A stretch of DNA of 64,000 nt. Origin: an uncultured Phocaeicola sp. Its GTDB lineage: Bacteria; Bacteroidota; Bacteroidia; Bacteroidales; Bacteroidaceae. This document shows, in pieces, positions 45,410 through 54,608 of the stretch (positions within the stretch are counted from its first letter, which is position 1; every line of letters begins with the position of its first letter). Below the pieces are notes generated by a model. The model was not told where the DNA came from. It saw only the letters and a program-made list of their open reading frames with translations, and did not search any database. The DNA lies in assembly GCA_944320845.1 (NCBI GenBank), contig CALUJA010000002.1, forward strand, positions 1 to 64,000, written 5' to 3'. Made by a program: the position numbers and the translations under genes.

Positions 45410-46414
45410 ATGAAAATATATAAGGATTATTCTCTTCTCCCGTACAACACTTTCGGGATGGATGTGAAAGCGGCGCGGTTTGTAGAGTATGATTCGGTGG
45501 AAGAGCTTACAGGTTTCCTGGCCGGACATGAAGATGTTTTCCCCTGCCTGCATGTCGGCGGAGGGAGTAACCTGCTGTTTACTGCCGATTATGCAGGCAC
45601 TGTCCTTCATTCGGCCATAAAGGGGCGGGAGATTGTCGGTGAAACGGAAGATTGGGTTGACATTCGCGTGGGGGCAGGCGAGGTATGGGATGACTTTGTA
45701 GCCTATGCCGTGGCTTGCGGGTGGTATGGAGCCGAGAATCTCTCCCTTATTCCGGGTGAAGTGGGGGCTTCTGCCGTTCAGAATATCGGGGCTTATGGTG
45801 TGGAGGCAAAGGATTTGATTCGTTTTGTCGATACCGTTTGTCTGGAGACAGGCTGCAGGCGCCGGTTTGCAAACGAGGAATGCTGCTACTCTTATCGGGA
45901 AAGTGTGTTTAAGAAAGAGCTGAAAGGCAAATATATCGTTACGCATGTGACTTTCCGTCTGGGAAAACGGCCGGCCTTCCGGTTGGATTACGGAAATATA
46001 CAGGCAGAGTTGGGTGGCGCTGAGCCGACGCTCGAGGGGGTTCGTCAGGCTGTCATCCGGATTCGCCGGGCGAAACTTCCGGACCCGAAGCTGTTAGGCA
46101 ATGGAGGAAGCTTCTTCATGAACCCGGTCGTGCCGGCAGAACAGTTTGAGGCATTGGCCCAGCGTTTTCCCGACATGCCGTGTTATCCTGTGGCGGGAGG
46201 CCGGGTGAAGATTCCTGCGGGATGGCTTATCGACCGCTGCGGGTGGAAGGGGAAATCCATCGGCCGTGCGGCTGTTTATGAAAGGCAGGCGCTGGTTTTG
46301 GTCAATCTGGGCGGAGCGTCAGGAAAGGAGATTCTGCAGCTGGCCCAAGCGGTGGCACATTCGGTCAAGGACAAGTTTGGCGTGACAATAGCGCCTGAAG
46401 TAAATATTATTTAG
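45410..46414 (+). CDS. murB: UDP-N-acetylenolpyruvoylglucosamine reductase
   Basis: A FAD enzyme that reduces UDP-GlcNAc-enolpyruvate to UDP-MurNAc, the second step of peptidoglycan precursor synthesis. The 334-residue protein has the FAD motifs ([11 protein letters not shown] and [18 protein letters not shown]), the catalytic Ser in [11 protein letters not shown] and a C-terminal Glu (APEVNII). I start at the ATG at 45410 ([10 protein letters not shown]); an in-frame TTG at 45401 overlaps the preceding stop and is less likely. Confidence 0.97.
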   Translation: MKIYKDYSLLPYNTFGMDVKAARFVEYDSVEELTGFLAGHEDVFPCLHVGGGSNLLFTADYAGTVLHSAIKGREIVGETEDWVDIRVGAGEVWDDFVAYAVACGWYGAENLSLIPGEVGASAVQNIGAYGVEAKDLIRFVDTVCLETGCRRRFANEECCYSYRESVFKKELKGKYIVTHVTFRLGKRPAFRLDYGNIQAELGGAEPTLEGVRQAVIRIRRAKLPDPKLLGNGGSFFMNPVVPAEQFEALAQRFPDMPCYPVAGGRVKIPAGWLIDRCGWKGKSIGRAAVYERQALVLVNLGGASGKEILQLAQAVAHSVKDKFGVTIAPEVNII

Positions 46415-46418
46415 GGTT

Positions 46419-47195
46419 ATGGAGATTTCGATATTGGGAAGCGGGACTTCGGTCGGTGTTCCGCAGGTAGGATGCAGATGCAAGGTCTGTACCAGCCGTG
46501 ACGAGCATGACAGGCGGCTGCGGTGTTCCGGGATGGTGGAGCTTGACGGCGTGCGGATATTGGTGGACTGCGGCCCTGATTTCCGTGAACAGATGATTCG
46601 CCTGGATGATTTCCGTCCGATTGACGGGGTGTTGGTTACGCACGAACATTATGATCATGTGGGCGGACTGGATGATTTGCGTCCTTTCTGCTCTTTCCGT
46701 GAGATTCCCGTCTATGCGGAAGATTATGTGGCAGACCGCCTTCAGAGCCGTATGCCCTATTGTTTTGTGAAGCATCCTTATCCGGGAGTCCCTCATATCC
46801 CTTTGAAACGCCTTCATGCCGGTGAAGCTTTTTATGTCATGAACCGTGAAGGAAAGGCGGTTGAGGTGATGCCCTTTCGCGTCATGCACGGCCAGCTCCC
46901 GATTTTGGGCTACCGCATCGGCCGGATGGCCTGGATAACCGACATGCTGACTCTTCCTGAAGAGTCGTATGCCTGTCTCGAAGGGTTGGATTGTCTGGTG
47001 ATGAATGCGCTCCGCTTTGAGAAGCACTGGACTCACCAGTCTCTGGGCGAAGCTCTGGAGCAGGCGGAGCGGATTGGTGCCCGTGAAACCTATTTCATCC
47101 ACATGAGCCATGACATCGGGCTTCATGCCGAAACATCCGCATTGCTTCCGCCTCATGTTCATTTGGCCTACGACGGCCTGACGATTACCGTGTAG
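46419..47195 (+). CDS. MBL-fold metallo-hydrolase, PhnP-like
   Basis: A 258-residue metallo-beta-lactamase-fold hydrolase. The metal motif HEHYDH is at 75-80, with further His at about 155 (RVMHGQ) and near the C-terminus. A Cys cluster Cys19, Cys21, Cys24 (CRCKVC) near the start recalls the structural zinc site of PhnP-type phosphodiesterases. The substrate is probably a cyclic or nucleotide phosphodiester, unspecified. It starts 4 bases after murB stops. Confidence 0.88.
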   Translation: MEISILGSGTSVGVPQVGCRCKVCTSRDEHDRRLRCSGMVELDGVRILVDCGPDFREQMIRLDDFRPIDGVLVTHEHYDHVGGLDDLRPFCSFREIPVYAEDYVADRLQSRMPYCFVKHPYPGVPHIPLKRLHAGEAFYVMNREGKAVEVMPFRVMHGQLPILGYRIGRMAWITDMLTLPEESYACLEGLDCLVMNALRFEKHWTHQSLGEALEQAERIGARETYFIHMSHDIGLHAETSALLPPHVHLAYDGLTITV

Positions 47196-47281
47196 GCGGA
47201 TTGCCTTGACCGTTGCAGAAATTCTTTTGGCTCTGTGCATACCGGGGTTTTGCAGGGCCATCCCGGCGGAATATGATAATG

Positions 47282-47326
47282 AAACGGGGAGACTGCCTTG
47301 GCGAAGGATGGCAGTCTCCCCGTTTT
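47282..47326. terminator. Bidirectional terminator between MBL hydrolase and S9 peptidase
   Basis: A perfect 16-bp stem (AAACGGGGAGACTGCC with its complement) with a 12-base loop. A T4 run follows on the plus strand, and the minus side reads TTTC. It separates convergent genes. Confidence 0.85.
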
Positions 47327-47353
47327 ACGGAAGGAGGGTTTGTTCGAATCAGA

Positions 47354-49600
47354 CTATTTGCCTGTCTTGACTTCGCTCCATGCCGGTGGATTGACTCCCA
47401 TCAAATGGCGGACGAAGAAGTCATAGCGTTTATGTTCGCCGAAGTCCTCGCCCATCGTGTGGTGTGCCCCGGGGATAACCACCAGTTCAAAGTCTTTGTT
47501 TGCCTTGATTAAGGCATTGACCACCTGCATGGTCGAGGCCGGGTCTACGTTGTCATCCATCTCGCCTACCACCAGCATAAGCGGGCGCTGCAGCAGATGC
47601 GCATTCTCCACATTCGAGCACTCCTTGTAAGATTCGTCTACCGGGTATCCCATCCACAGTTCGTTCCACCAAATCTTGTCCATGCGGTTATCATGGCATC
47701 CGCAGGCCGAGTAGGCGGCTTTATAGAACTCGGGATGAAGCAGCACAGCAGTCGTTGATTCCTGTCCGCCGGCAGAGCATCCGAAAATTCCCACACGGTC
47801 AATGTCCATGTACGGATACTTTCGGGCGGCGGCTTTAATCCAGGCAATATGGTCGGGAAGTCCTGCATCCTTCAGGTTTTTATAGCATACCTCTTCAAAA
47901 TCCTTTGAGCGGAAAGAGGTGGTCATGCCGTCTACCTGAACTACTATAAAGCCCAGTTCGGCGAGTGAAGTCATCCACCAGTTGTATGAAGAGAATGTTT
48001 TGGGAACATACTGGTCGCCCGGGCCGGAGTAGATGTATTCGATAACCGGATATTTCTTGGCCGGATTGAAGTTGGTCGGGCGGTAAATCACTCCCCACAT
48101 GTCGGTTTTTCCGTCGCGTCCTTTGGCGGTAAATACTTCGGGTGCTTTCCATCCGTTGGCCGTAAGGCGGGAAATGTCGGCTTTTTCCAGCTGCATGATG
48201 ATTTTGCCGTCGGAAGCGTTGCGGAGCACTGCGGTGGGAGCCTGGTCTACTTTCGAGTAGACATCCACCAGATACCGGTAGTCCGGAGAATACCATGCCG
48301 TGTGCATGCCTTCTTCCGGGGTGAGCGCGGTCAGTCCCTTGCCGTCAAATCCGATGCGGTAATAGTGAATCAGATACGGATCCTCGTCCTTGTTCATGCC
48401 GTTTGCCGAGAAATAAATCTGTTCGTTGGCTTCATCCACATACTGCACGCCGCGCACATACCATTCTCCCTTTGTAATCTGGTGGGTTGGCCTTGCCGTA
48501 GCCCGGTCATACATATACAGATGGTTGTAGTTGTCCCGTTCGCTGGACCAGATGATGCGCTTGCCGTCGGTCAGATAATGCCTGAAAATGCGCGGATAGT
48601 TCACATATTTTTCTTCTTTCTCTTCAATCAAAGGCCGCACACTGCCGTCGGAAACAGACATTTCAAGCACGCGGTAAACTTTATGTCCGCGTTCGTTGTA
48701 CTCGAAGGTTATGCCTTTGCTGTCGCCGTTCCACTGCGGGCCGTAAATTTCATACTGGTGGCTGAACAGTTCGGTAGAGGGAATCAGGCGTTTTCCATCT
48801 TCCACCCCGAAGATGCAAGGCACCTTAAAGGGAAGTTCATCGCCGGGTTTGGCGTATTCCTGCTTGTGAAGCTTGGGCTGCAACTGGTCAGTCGGGGATG
48901 ATTCTACGTAGTAAACGTAGCGTTTCTCTACGGGGCGGATGCGGCAGGCCGCGACATACCTTGAGTCGGGCGACCACTGGATGTAAGAAGAATAATAGTT
49001 GCTCAGTGTTCCGTCGAGGCTGAGCTGCTTTTCTTTTCCGGTAGCCGTTTCGCGCACATATACATTGTCATTTTTTATGAAGGCCACATATTTCCCGTCT
49101 GGTGAAGAGACCGGCGAACCGCCCTTTTCATCGTCTACCTCCATCCAGTGGCGCTGGCGTCCCGGTGCGGGCAGCGCCCCTTCTTCGCTCAGCTTGTTGC
49201 GGCGGATATCGAAGCTCCATCGTTTATTGTCATAGACAAAGTGCAGGGTGTCCATTCCTTTCGTCACCTGACAGCGCTGGATGGGCAGCTGCATCGGGCT
49301 GATTTCTTTTCCTGTCAGGGCTTCAAGGGCGGCCGACAGCTTTTTCTGGTCGAATAGGGCGGAGCGTTTCTGCTTGTCTGCATCTACCTTTACATATTCC
49401 GCGCCTTCGGGCGTGTTGCGGACATACCAGAAAAAATCTGTTTCGTCTATCCACCGGGGATTTACATTACTGTAAAAAACTTGTTTGGCACTGTATTTCT
49501 CGCGCAATTCATAGGCTCTGTTGTAGTCTGACAGTGTGCCTTGTGCCCATGCCGCACTGCCAATCAGAAGCGTTGCTCCGAATAAAATGATGTGTTTCAT
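47354..49600 (-). CDS. S9-family (dipeptidyl-peptidase IV-like) serine peptidase
   Basis: A 748-residue exported prolyl-oligopeptidase-family enzyme with a signal peptide (first 20 residues), an N-terminal beta-propeller over about 40-490 and a C-terminal alpha/beta hydrolase domain. The triad is Ser609 in GCSAGG (canonical DPP IV enzymes have GWSYGG), Asp682/683 in GEMDDNVDP and His713/714 in PGAHHTMGE. The nucleophile elbow variant and nearby Cys residues (SACGCHD) hint at a side branch. It lies 147 bases downstream of GH127 with an inverted repeat between, so co-transcription is uncertain. Confidence 0.93.
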   Translation of the reverse strand: MKHIILFGATLLIGSAAWAQGTLSDYNRAYELREKYSAKQVFYSNVNPRWIDETDFFWYVRNTPEGAEYVKVDADKQKRSALFDQKKLSAALEALTGKEISPMQLPIQRCQVTKGMDTLHFVYDNKRWSFDIRRNKLSEEGALPAPGRQRHWMEVDDEKGGSPVSSPDGKYVAFIKNDNVYVRETATGKEKQLSLDGTLSNYYSSYIQWSPDSRYVAACRIRPVEKRYVYYVESSPTDQLQPKLHKQEYAKPGDELPFKVPCIFGVEDGKRLIPSTELFSHQYEIYGPQWNGDSKGITFEYNERGHKVYRVLEMSVSDGSVRPLIEEKEEKYVNYPRIFRHYLTDGKRIIWSSERDNYNHLYMYDRATARPTHQITKGEWYVRGVQYVDEANEQIYFSANGMNKDEDPYLIHYYRIGFDGKGLTALTPEEGMHTAWYSPDYRYLVDVYSKVDQAPTAVLRNASDGKIIMQLEKADISRLTANGWKAPEVFTAKGRDGKTDMWGVIYRPTNFNPAKKYPVIEYIYSGPGDQYVPKTFSSYNWWMTSLAELGFIVVQVDGMTTSFRSKDFEEVCYKNLKDAGLPDHIAWIKAAARKYPYMDIDRVGIFGCSAGGQESTTAVLLHPEFYKAAYSACGCHDNRMDKIWWNELWMGYPVDESYKECSNVENAHLLQRPLMLVVGEMDDNVDPASTMQVVNALIKANKDFELVVIPGAHHTMGEDFGEHKRYDFFVRHLMGVNPPAWSEVKTGK

Positions 49601-49645
49601 GTATGAAATGTTTGTCTGTCTGTTGGGAATATTACAAAATCAGGC

Positions 49646-49708
49646 GCGGAATATACGGATATTGCGGTCTTTCTGCTGAAATCAAACCTTAAAATCCGTA
49701 TAATCCGC
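49646..49708. repeat. Inverted repeat between GH127 and S9 peptidase genes
   Basis: Arms GCGGAATATACGGAT (49646-49660) and ATCCGTATAATCCGC (49694-49708) are complementary at 14 of 15 positions around a 33-base loop. No strong T run follows on either side. It could be a terminator-type hairpin for GH127 or a regulatory site for the peptidase gene, whose start is 46 bases downstream. Confidence 0.6.
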
Positions 49709-49747
49709 ACCCGAAAAATAATATTGTTTGAATCTTCGGTTATTATC

Positions 49748-52156
49748 TTATTTCACTTCCCACTCAAAGAGGCCTGAAGCGTTCTTTTCGGGTTGGACAA
49801 CCTCCAGTTTCACAGCCGTTGTCTTTACCGGTTCAAAGTCTACCGTGTTCGGATTGCCTTTCTTTACGCCATATTCATTCAGGTTCTGAACCGGAGTCCA
49901 AGCACCCGCCGCGTCTTTATAATAGATTTTCCATGATTTCGGAACACGGCATCCGCCCCAAGGAGCGTCGTCATACCAGTATACCGTTGAGCTGGAAACC
50001 GTCATTGCTTCGGGGAATTCGTAGGAAATCCATTCAGTAGTTCCTTCTTTCGGCCACCAGTGATAGTAAGGGATAGTGCGGTCGTTTTCGTCTTTCGGCA
50101 CCAGACCGTCGGCGATGGCAGACAAAGATTTTACTTTGTGTGATGCATCAATCTTGCTCTTCGAGGCCAAAGTCGGGATGGCTGTCGGGCGAGTGGCGCT
50201 AACCTCTTGCGGTAACCATACGGCCATATTGCCAGCTCCGCGGTGTGCCCATGCATAATAAGGGATGAGTGTCAGCGTATGGTCTTTTGCTACAAGGCGT
50301 CCGCTTTCATCATACTCCAATGTCTGGGCTTGGGTCTTGATTTCGTTGATTCCATAAAGCAGGTCGGGCTTGTTTACCACTTCAAACTTCGGGGTGCGGT
50401 TCATCAATACGCTCAGCACATCAAAGTCATTGTCCGGCCATTCGGCGCAATAAACGACGGGGCCCCTTTCAACGGCAACGCGCCCGCGGTCAGCTTCCAC
50501 TTTGTTGTTGGCCTTAACCGTACGAACCTCCATGTCGAAGTGAACTTCCACCTTATCGCCTTTTTTCCATTTGCGGTCGATGGTGAAATATCCCTGTTGC
50601 AAATCGGCTTTCATTTCTTCACCGTTTACTTTTACACTGTATTTCGGGCGCAGTCCGTCGGTGTAAGTGTAAAGGTCGCTCGGCACTACCTGATTCTGTA
50701 CCCATCCCGGAATACGAATCTTCATGGCAAACTGTCCGGCTGAATTGCGGTCAACTTCGATAGTGATGTCGCCGTTCCACGGATAAGAAGCAGTCTGCTT
50801 CAGGCTTACCTTTTTGCCGTTGACTTGCAACGTGGCATTGTTCGACATAAACAGGTTGACATAAACGTTTTTGTCCTTTACTGCATAGACATATCCGGGC
50901 AGCGACGGGATGAAACGGCAGATATTAGACGGGCAGCATGCGCATCCGAACCACGGTTGGCGTTGGTGCTGGCCCATAGACTCCAATGGATTCGGGTAAA
51001 AGAAGCCTCCACCGTCGAGCGAGACACCTGATATCAGACCGTTGTATAAGGTACGCTCCAATACATCATAGTATTTGGAATCGCCGTGCAACAGGAACAA
51101 ACGGTAATTGACATATACGTTACCGATGGCAGCACAAGTCTCGCAGTAAGCCGACATATTGGGCAATTCGTAGTTTGCCCCGAAGGCTTCGCCGTTATTT
51201 GTAGCTCCGATACCTCCGGTGATATAAAGCTTTTTGCTTACGATATTGTCCCAAATTCGGTCGATAGCATGCACGTAAGATGTATCACCGGTAAGAGCGG
51301 CCACATCTGCCATACCCGAATACATATATGTAGCGCGCACGGCGTGTCCTACGGCCTCATCTTGTTCGATTACTGGCTTATGAGCCTGACTGTATTCATC
51401 GCGCCGGGAGGTGTATCCACGCTTATCCAAGAAAAATTTGGCTTGCTTCAAATATTTTTCATCTCCTGTCACAAGATACAGTTTGGCCAATGCCATTTCG
51501 GCTATCTGGTGTCCCGGAACGCGGACTACCTGATTGGGACCGTCGCCTATCTCCCGGCAAACGCAGTCTGCATAGCGGATGGCAATGTCGAGGAAATTAC
51601 GCTTTCCGGTGGCTTGATAGTGTGCAATCGCTCCTTCTATCATGTGTCCCAGATTGTAGAACTCGTGACTAAGGTCTTCTACCTTCTCCCAACGCTTGCT
51701 TCCGGCCCATTCATGTGGGTGCTTTGGATTCATGGTACGGGAGGTATACAGGTATCCGTCCGGCTCTTGTGCCGCAGCAACAATCACCAATACGCTGTCA
51801 ATGTATTTTTGCAGTTTCTTGTCGGGATAGGTTTGCAGCAGATAACTGGCTCCTTCGATAGTCTTATAAACGTCTGTGTCATCGAAAGAATAGCCTGTTA
51901 CCTTATTCGACTCGCTGGGATGAGCCGCCATTTCGAAGTTTTTGTAGCGTCCGGTTTCTTCACATTTACTGAAAGCCAACGGGATGGTTACTTCACGGCT
52001 TGCCTTTAGTCGTTGTCCCCAGAATGAATCCGTTATCTTTACCGAGGTGAAAGGCACCGGATTAATGGGATAACCGTGGGCTTCAGTTTTCTTTTGTGCG
52101 TATGCTCCCCCGAGAACCATCGAGAAAAGCAAGGCTGAAATCATTAGTTTCTTCAT
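49748..52156 (-). CDS. GH127 beta-L-arabinofuranosidase-like glycoside hydrolase
   Basis: An 802-residue exported enzyme (signal peptide 1-20) of the GH127/DUF1680 family, which removes beta-L-arabinofuranose. The active-site cysteine cluster is visible: Glu339-Thr-Cys341 in CETCAAIG and Cys407/Cys408 in CACCPSN, matching the zinc-bound cluster of HypBA1 from memory (Glu338, Cys340, Cys417, Cys418). Glu323 fits its acid/base Glu322. About 100 C-terminal residues (SSTVYWYDDAPWG onward) resemble a discoidin-like sugar-binding domain. It is last in the GH97-GH43-GH127 run, 26 bases from GH43. Confidence 0.92.
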   Translation of the reverse strand: MKKLMISALLFSMVLGGAYAQKKTEAHGYPINPVPFTSVKITDSFWGQRLKASREVTIPLAFSKCEETGRYKNFEMAAHPSESNKVTGYSFDDTDVYKTIEGASYLLQTYPDKKLQKYIDSVLVIVAAAQEPDGYLYTSRTMNPKHPHEWAGSKRWEKVEDLSHEFYNLGHMIEGAIAHYQATGKRNFLDIAIRYADCVCREIGDGPNQVVRVPGHQIAEMALAKLYLVTGDEKYLKQAKFFLDKRGYTSRRDEYSQAHKPVIEQDEAVGHAVRATYMYSGMADVAALTGDTSYVHAIDRIWDNIVSKKLYITGGIGATNNGEAFGANYELPNMSAYCETCAAIGNVYVNYRLFLLHGDSKYYDVLERTLYNGLISGVSLDGGGFFYPNPLESMGQHQRQPWFGCACCPSNICRFIPSLPGYVYAVKDKNVYVNLFMSNNATLQVNGKKVSLKQTASYPWNGDITIEVDRNSAGQFAMKIRIPGWVQNQVVPSDLYTYTDGLRPKYSVKVNGEEMKADLQQGYFTIDRKWKKGDKVEVHFDMEVRTVKANNKVEADRGRVAVERGPVVYCAEWPDNDFDVLSVLMNRTPKFEVVNKPDLLYGINEIKTQAQTLEYDESGRLVAKDHTLTLIPYYAWAHRGAGNMAVWLPQEVSATRPTAIPTLASKSKIDASHKVKSLSAIADGLVPKDENDRTIPYYHWWPKEGTTEWISYEFPEAMTVSSSTVYWYDDAPWGGCRVPKSWKIYYKDAAGAWTPVQNLNEYGVKKGNPNTVDFEPVKTTAVKLEVVQPEKNASGLFEWEVK

Positions 52157-52182
52157 GGTTATGACTATTAAAATGGTTTGGT

Positions 52183-54591
52183 TTAGTGTCTTGTTTCAAA
52201 AGGGATATATTCATCCCACAATTTTAAAGCGTGCAGATAGCCGCTGAACGGCCATTCATTTTCCGCATTGCGTCCCAAAGTTACAAATTGTATTGGTTTT
52301 ACCAATATTTGGATATCTTTATTGCTGATGAGTTGTCCGTTGATATACACTTTTTCCAGTCGCCCGTCGAAAGATACATAGATGTGCTGCCATTTTCCTG
52401 CCAGCGTCTGGGCATCTTTGTAGCCTACATCTTCATACCATCCGTAGTGATTCATCATGCCGCACCGGGGCTCCGTGCCGTTTACAAGCATGATTTTCTC
52501 CAGTTCATCGTGGCTGCTCGTAAAGTCGGCTATGCATTCGTTTTCTGCCAGTTCAGGATTGAGTATCCATGCCTCTAATGTATAGGGTGCATTGTCGAGC
52601 AAAGTGGCGGGCAGCGGGAAGTTGGAACGGAAGAACTGCTTTCCGTCAAAGCGGAATGCCTTTTTCCCCTGCTGTTCTTCCACGATGACGGGTTCGGTCT
52701 GAGCTTCAAACCCGCCTTTGACTCCCAGGTTAGGGATATATCCTACCGTGTCTCTCGCAGCAAATTCGTCTGCATTGAGCGATACGACAAGGCCTTTCTT
52801 TTCTTTTTCCGCGGCAGGCAGGCGCACCAGGCCTGTCTTTGCGTCGTATTCCCTTTCTGCTTCTTCCTGTTTCCAGTTGTAGTATCGGAAGTTTGTCAGG
52901 GTCAAAATCTTTTCTCCCGCTTCAATGCGGATTTTTCCTCGGGTCAAATAGGGGTCTGCATCGGCAGAAGTCCATTTGTTGTCCTGATACACCCATACGG
53001 TAGCCGTATGGTCTTGTTCGGGATTCAGTACCGGCGAGGCGTATTCGATGACCGTGCCCGGGGCGAGCGTGATGGCTTCTTGTCCGCCAATGCGGTGGCG
53101 GGTGACTTGTCCCGTTTCCAGACGGAAGGAACCTCCCAGCATTCCTCCGTTGTTCTTCCACTCTGTGCCGTTCCAGTCAGCTCCCGAAAGTCCCATCCAC
53201 AGTTGGGGAGAGGATGTTTCATGGTTTCCGAAGATTTTTATGTTCCACAAGGCTCCGGCAAAGCCGTTTTTCTGCGACCCTGTTGTGGTGAGGCGCACAT
53301 AGCGCGCCTTTGCGTTTCCGAAGTCTACCATAGGGCTTCCGGCCAGATGATTCTCTCGTTTGTCGGCGAATACGGCCCAGTTTTTCCCGTCGGTCGAGGT
53401 CTCGATGACATATTGATAGTAGGATGTTCCGTATTCGAATTGGGTCCAGACGGTTTTGACCGTTTCTGTCCGTTGCAAATCAATTTCAATCCATTCCTGT
53501 CCCATCGTACGCGGCCGCCAGAGTGTACCGTTATTGTCGTCCACTGCATATTCAGGCAGAAAGTTTTCATCGTAATAAGAAGATACTTTCACCGGCTTTC
53601 CGTAAGCCAGGTTCGGAGAGGTCAGCACGCTTTTCCCCAAGCGTCCCACGCCTTTGTGCGTTCCTTCAACGGGCTGTATCGTTCCGTCCGGATTGAAGGT
53701 AAGTCTGTCGATGCACAGCTGCCGGTGAAATCCGCGGGTAGAATGCGGATTGTCGTGGCGGTGATAGATGATATAATAATTGTCTCCTTCTTGCAGGATG
53801 CTGTGATGCCCCGGTCCGTGGATGGTGCCGTCGGCAGATGTCTTCAGGATGGTGCCCTTGTAGGTATACGGCCCTAACGGACTGGTCGCCGTGGCGTATT
53901 GCACGTGGTAGGTGCTGTCGTGACAAGAGTCGGATGAATACATGAAATAATAGATTCCGTCCTTTTTCAAGACAAAGGGAGCCTCAAAGAAATCGGTTAC
54001 TTCTGTATTGGGTATCAGCCGGGTCTCTGTAAAGCTCTTCAAGTCGGGGGTCATTTTTCCCGCTCCGCAGCCGAAGCCTTTGTAGATGCCCCATGTTCCC
54101 CAGTAGAGATATACCGAGCCGTCGTCGTCCACAAAGGTCTGCCCGTCGAGCGTGATGGCATTTTTCACAAAACGGTCGGGCACAAGGACGGCTTCGCTTT
54201 CGCCCAATATGTTTTTCCACGGGCCGCGCGGAGTTTCTGCGATGCCTTCGTAAAGGTTGCAGGGCTGGCAATAAAACAGACGGTAAGTGCCGTCTGTATG
54301 TTTCATCACATCCGGTGCCCATATCCAATGGCTGTCGGGCCAGTTCATGGGCATGATGGTCCAGTTTTCAAAGTCTTTGCTGCACCATACCTGCGATGGG
54401 CCGAATCCGGCACCGCTGCCGTCGGTGGTTGCATACATATAATATGTGTCGCCGAACTTCTTGATTGTCGGGTCGGCAAAGTATCCCGGAATGAAAGGAT
54501 TGCCGGCTCCCGGTGTGTTCCACTTGACATTCTGAGCTTGGGAAGTCAAGGAAACACCGGCAAGCAAAAGTGTATATAAGAGTTTCTTCAT
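52183..54591 (-). CDS. GH43-family glycoside hydrolase with discoidin and LamG-like domains
   Basis: An 802-residue exported enzyme (signal peptide about 1-19). Residues 25-315 form a GH43 five-bladed propeller with base Asp40 (GYFADPTIKKF), Asp149 (ITLDG) and acid Glu203 (FFEAPFV). Next comes a discoidin (F5/8 type C) domain (about 330-460; VSSYYDENFLPEYAVDDNNG). A linker domain follows, and then a C-terminal LamG/concanavalin-like domain (from about 640; YTLEAWI). Likely an arabinofuranosidase or xylosidase on plant glycans. It is 17 bases downstream of the GH97 gene. Confidence 0.92.
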   Translation of the reverse strand: MKKLLYTLLLAGVSLTSQAQNVKWNTPGAGNPFIPGYFADPTIKKFGDTYYMYATTDGSGAGFGPSQVWCSKDFENWTIMPMNWPDSHWIWAPDVMKHTDGTYRLFYCQPCNLYEGIAETPRGPWKNILGESEAVLVPDRFVKNAITLDGQTFVDDDGSVYLYWGTWGIYKGFGCGAGKMTPDLKSFTETRLIPNTEVTDFFEAPFVLKKDGIYYFMYSSDSCHDSTYHVQYATATSPLGPYTYKGTILKTSADGTIHGPGHHSILQEGDNYYIIYHRHDNPHSTRGFHRQLCIDRLTFNPDGTIQPVEGTHKGVGRLGKSVLTSPNLAYGKPVKVSSYYDENFLPEYAVDDNNGTLWRPRTMGQEWIEIDLQRTETVKTVWTQFEYGTSYYQYVIETSTDGKNWAVFADKRENHLAGSPMVDFGNAKARYVRLTTTGSQKNGFAGALWNIKIFGNHETSSPQLWMGLSGADWNGTEWKNNGGMLGGSFRLETGQVTRHRIGGQEAITLAPGTVIEYASPVLNPEQDHTATVWVYQDNKWTSADADPYLTRGKIRIEAGEKILTLTNFRYYNWKQEEAEREYDAKTGLVRLPAAEKEKKGLVVSLNADEFAARDTVGYIPNLGVKGGFEAQTEPVIVEEQQGKKAFRFDGKQFFRSNFPLPATLLDNAPYTLEAWILNPELAENECIADFTSSHDELEKIMLVNGTEPRCGMMNHYGWYEDVGYKDAQTLAGKWQHIYVSFDGRLEKVYINGQLISNKDIQILVKPIQFVTLGRNAENEWPFSGYLHALKLWDEYIPFETRH

Positions 54592-54608
54592 ATCAAATTT
54601 CGTTTTGT

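Noticed and set aside
51086-52009. 307-residue plus-strand ORF inside the GH127 gene
   Set aside because: Antisense shadow; the GH127 frame has signal peptide, catalytic motifs and full length.
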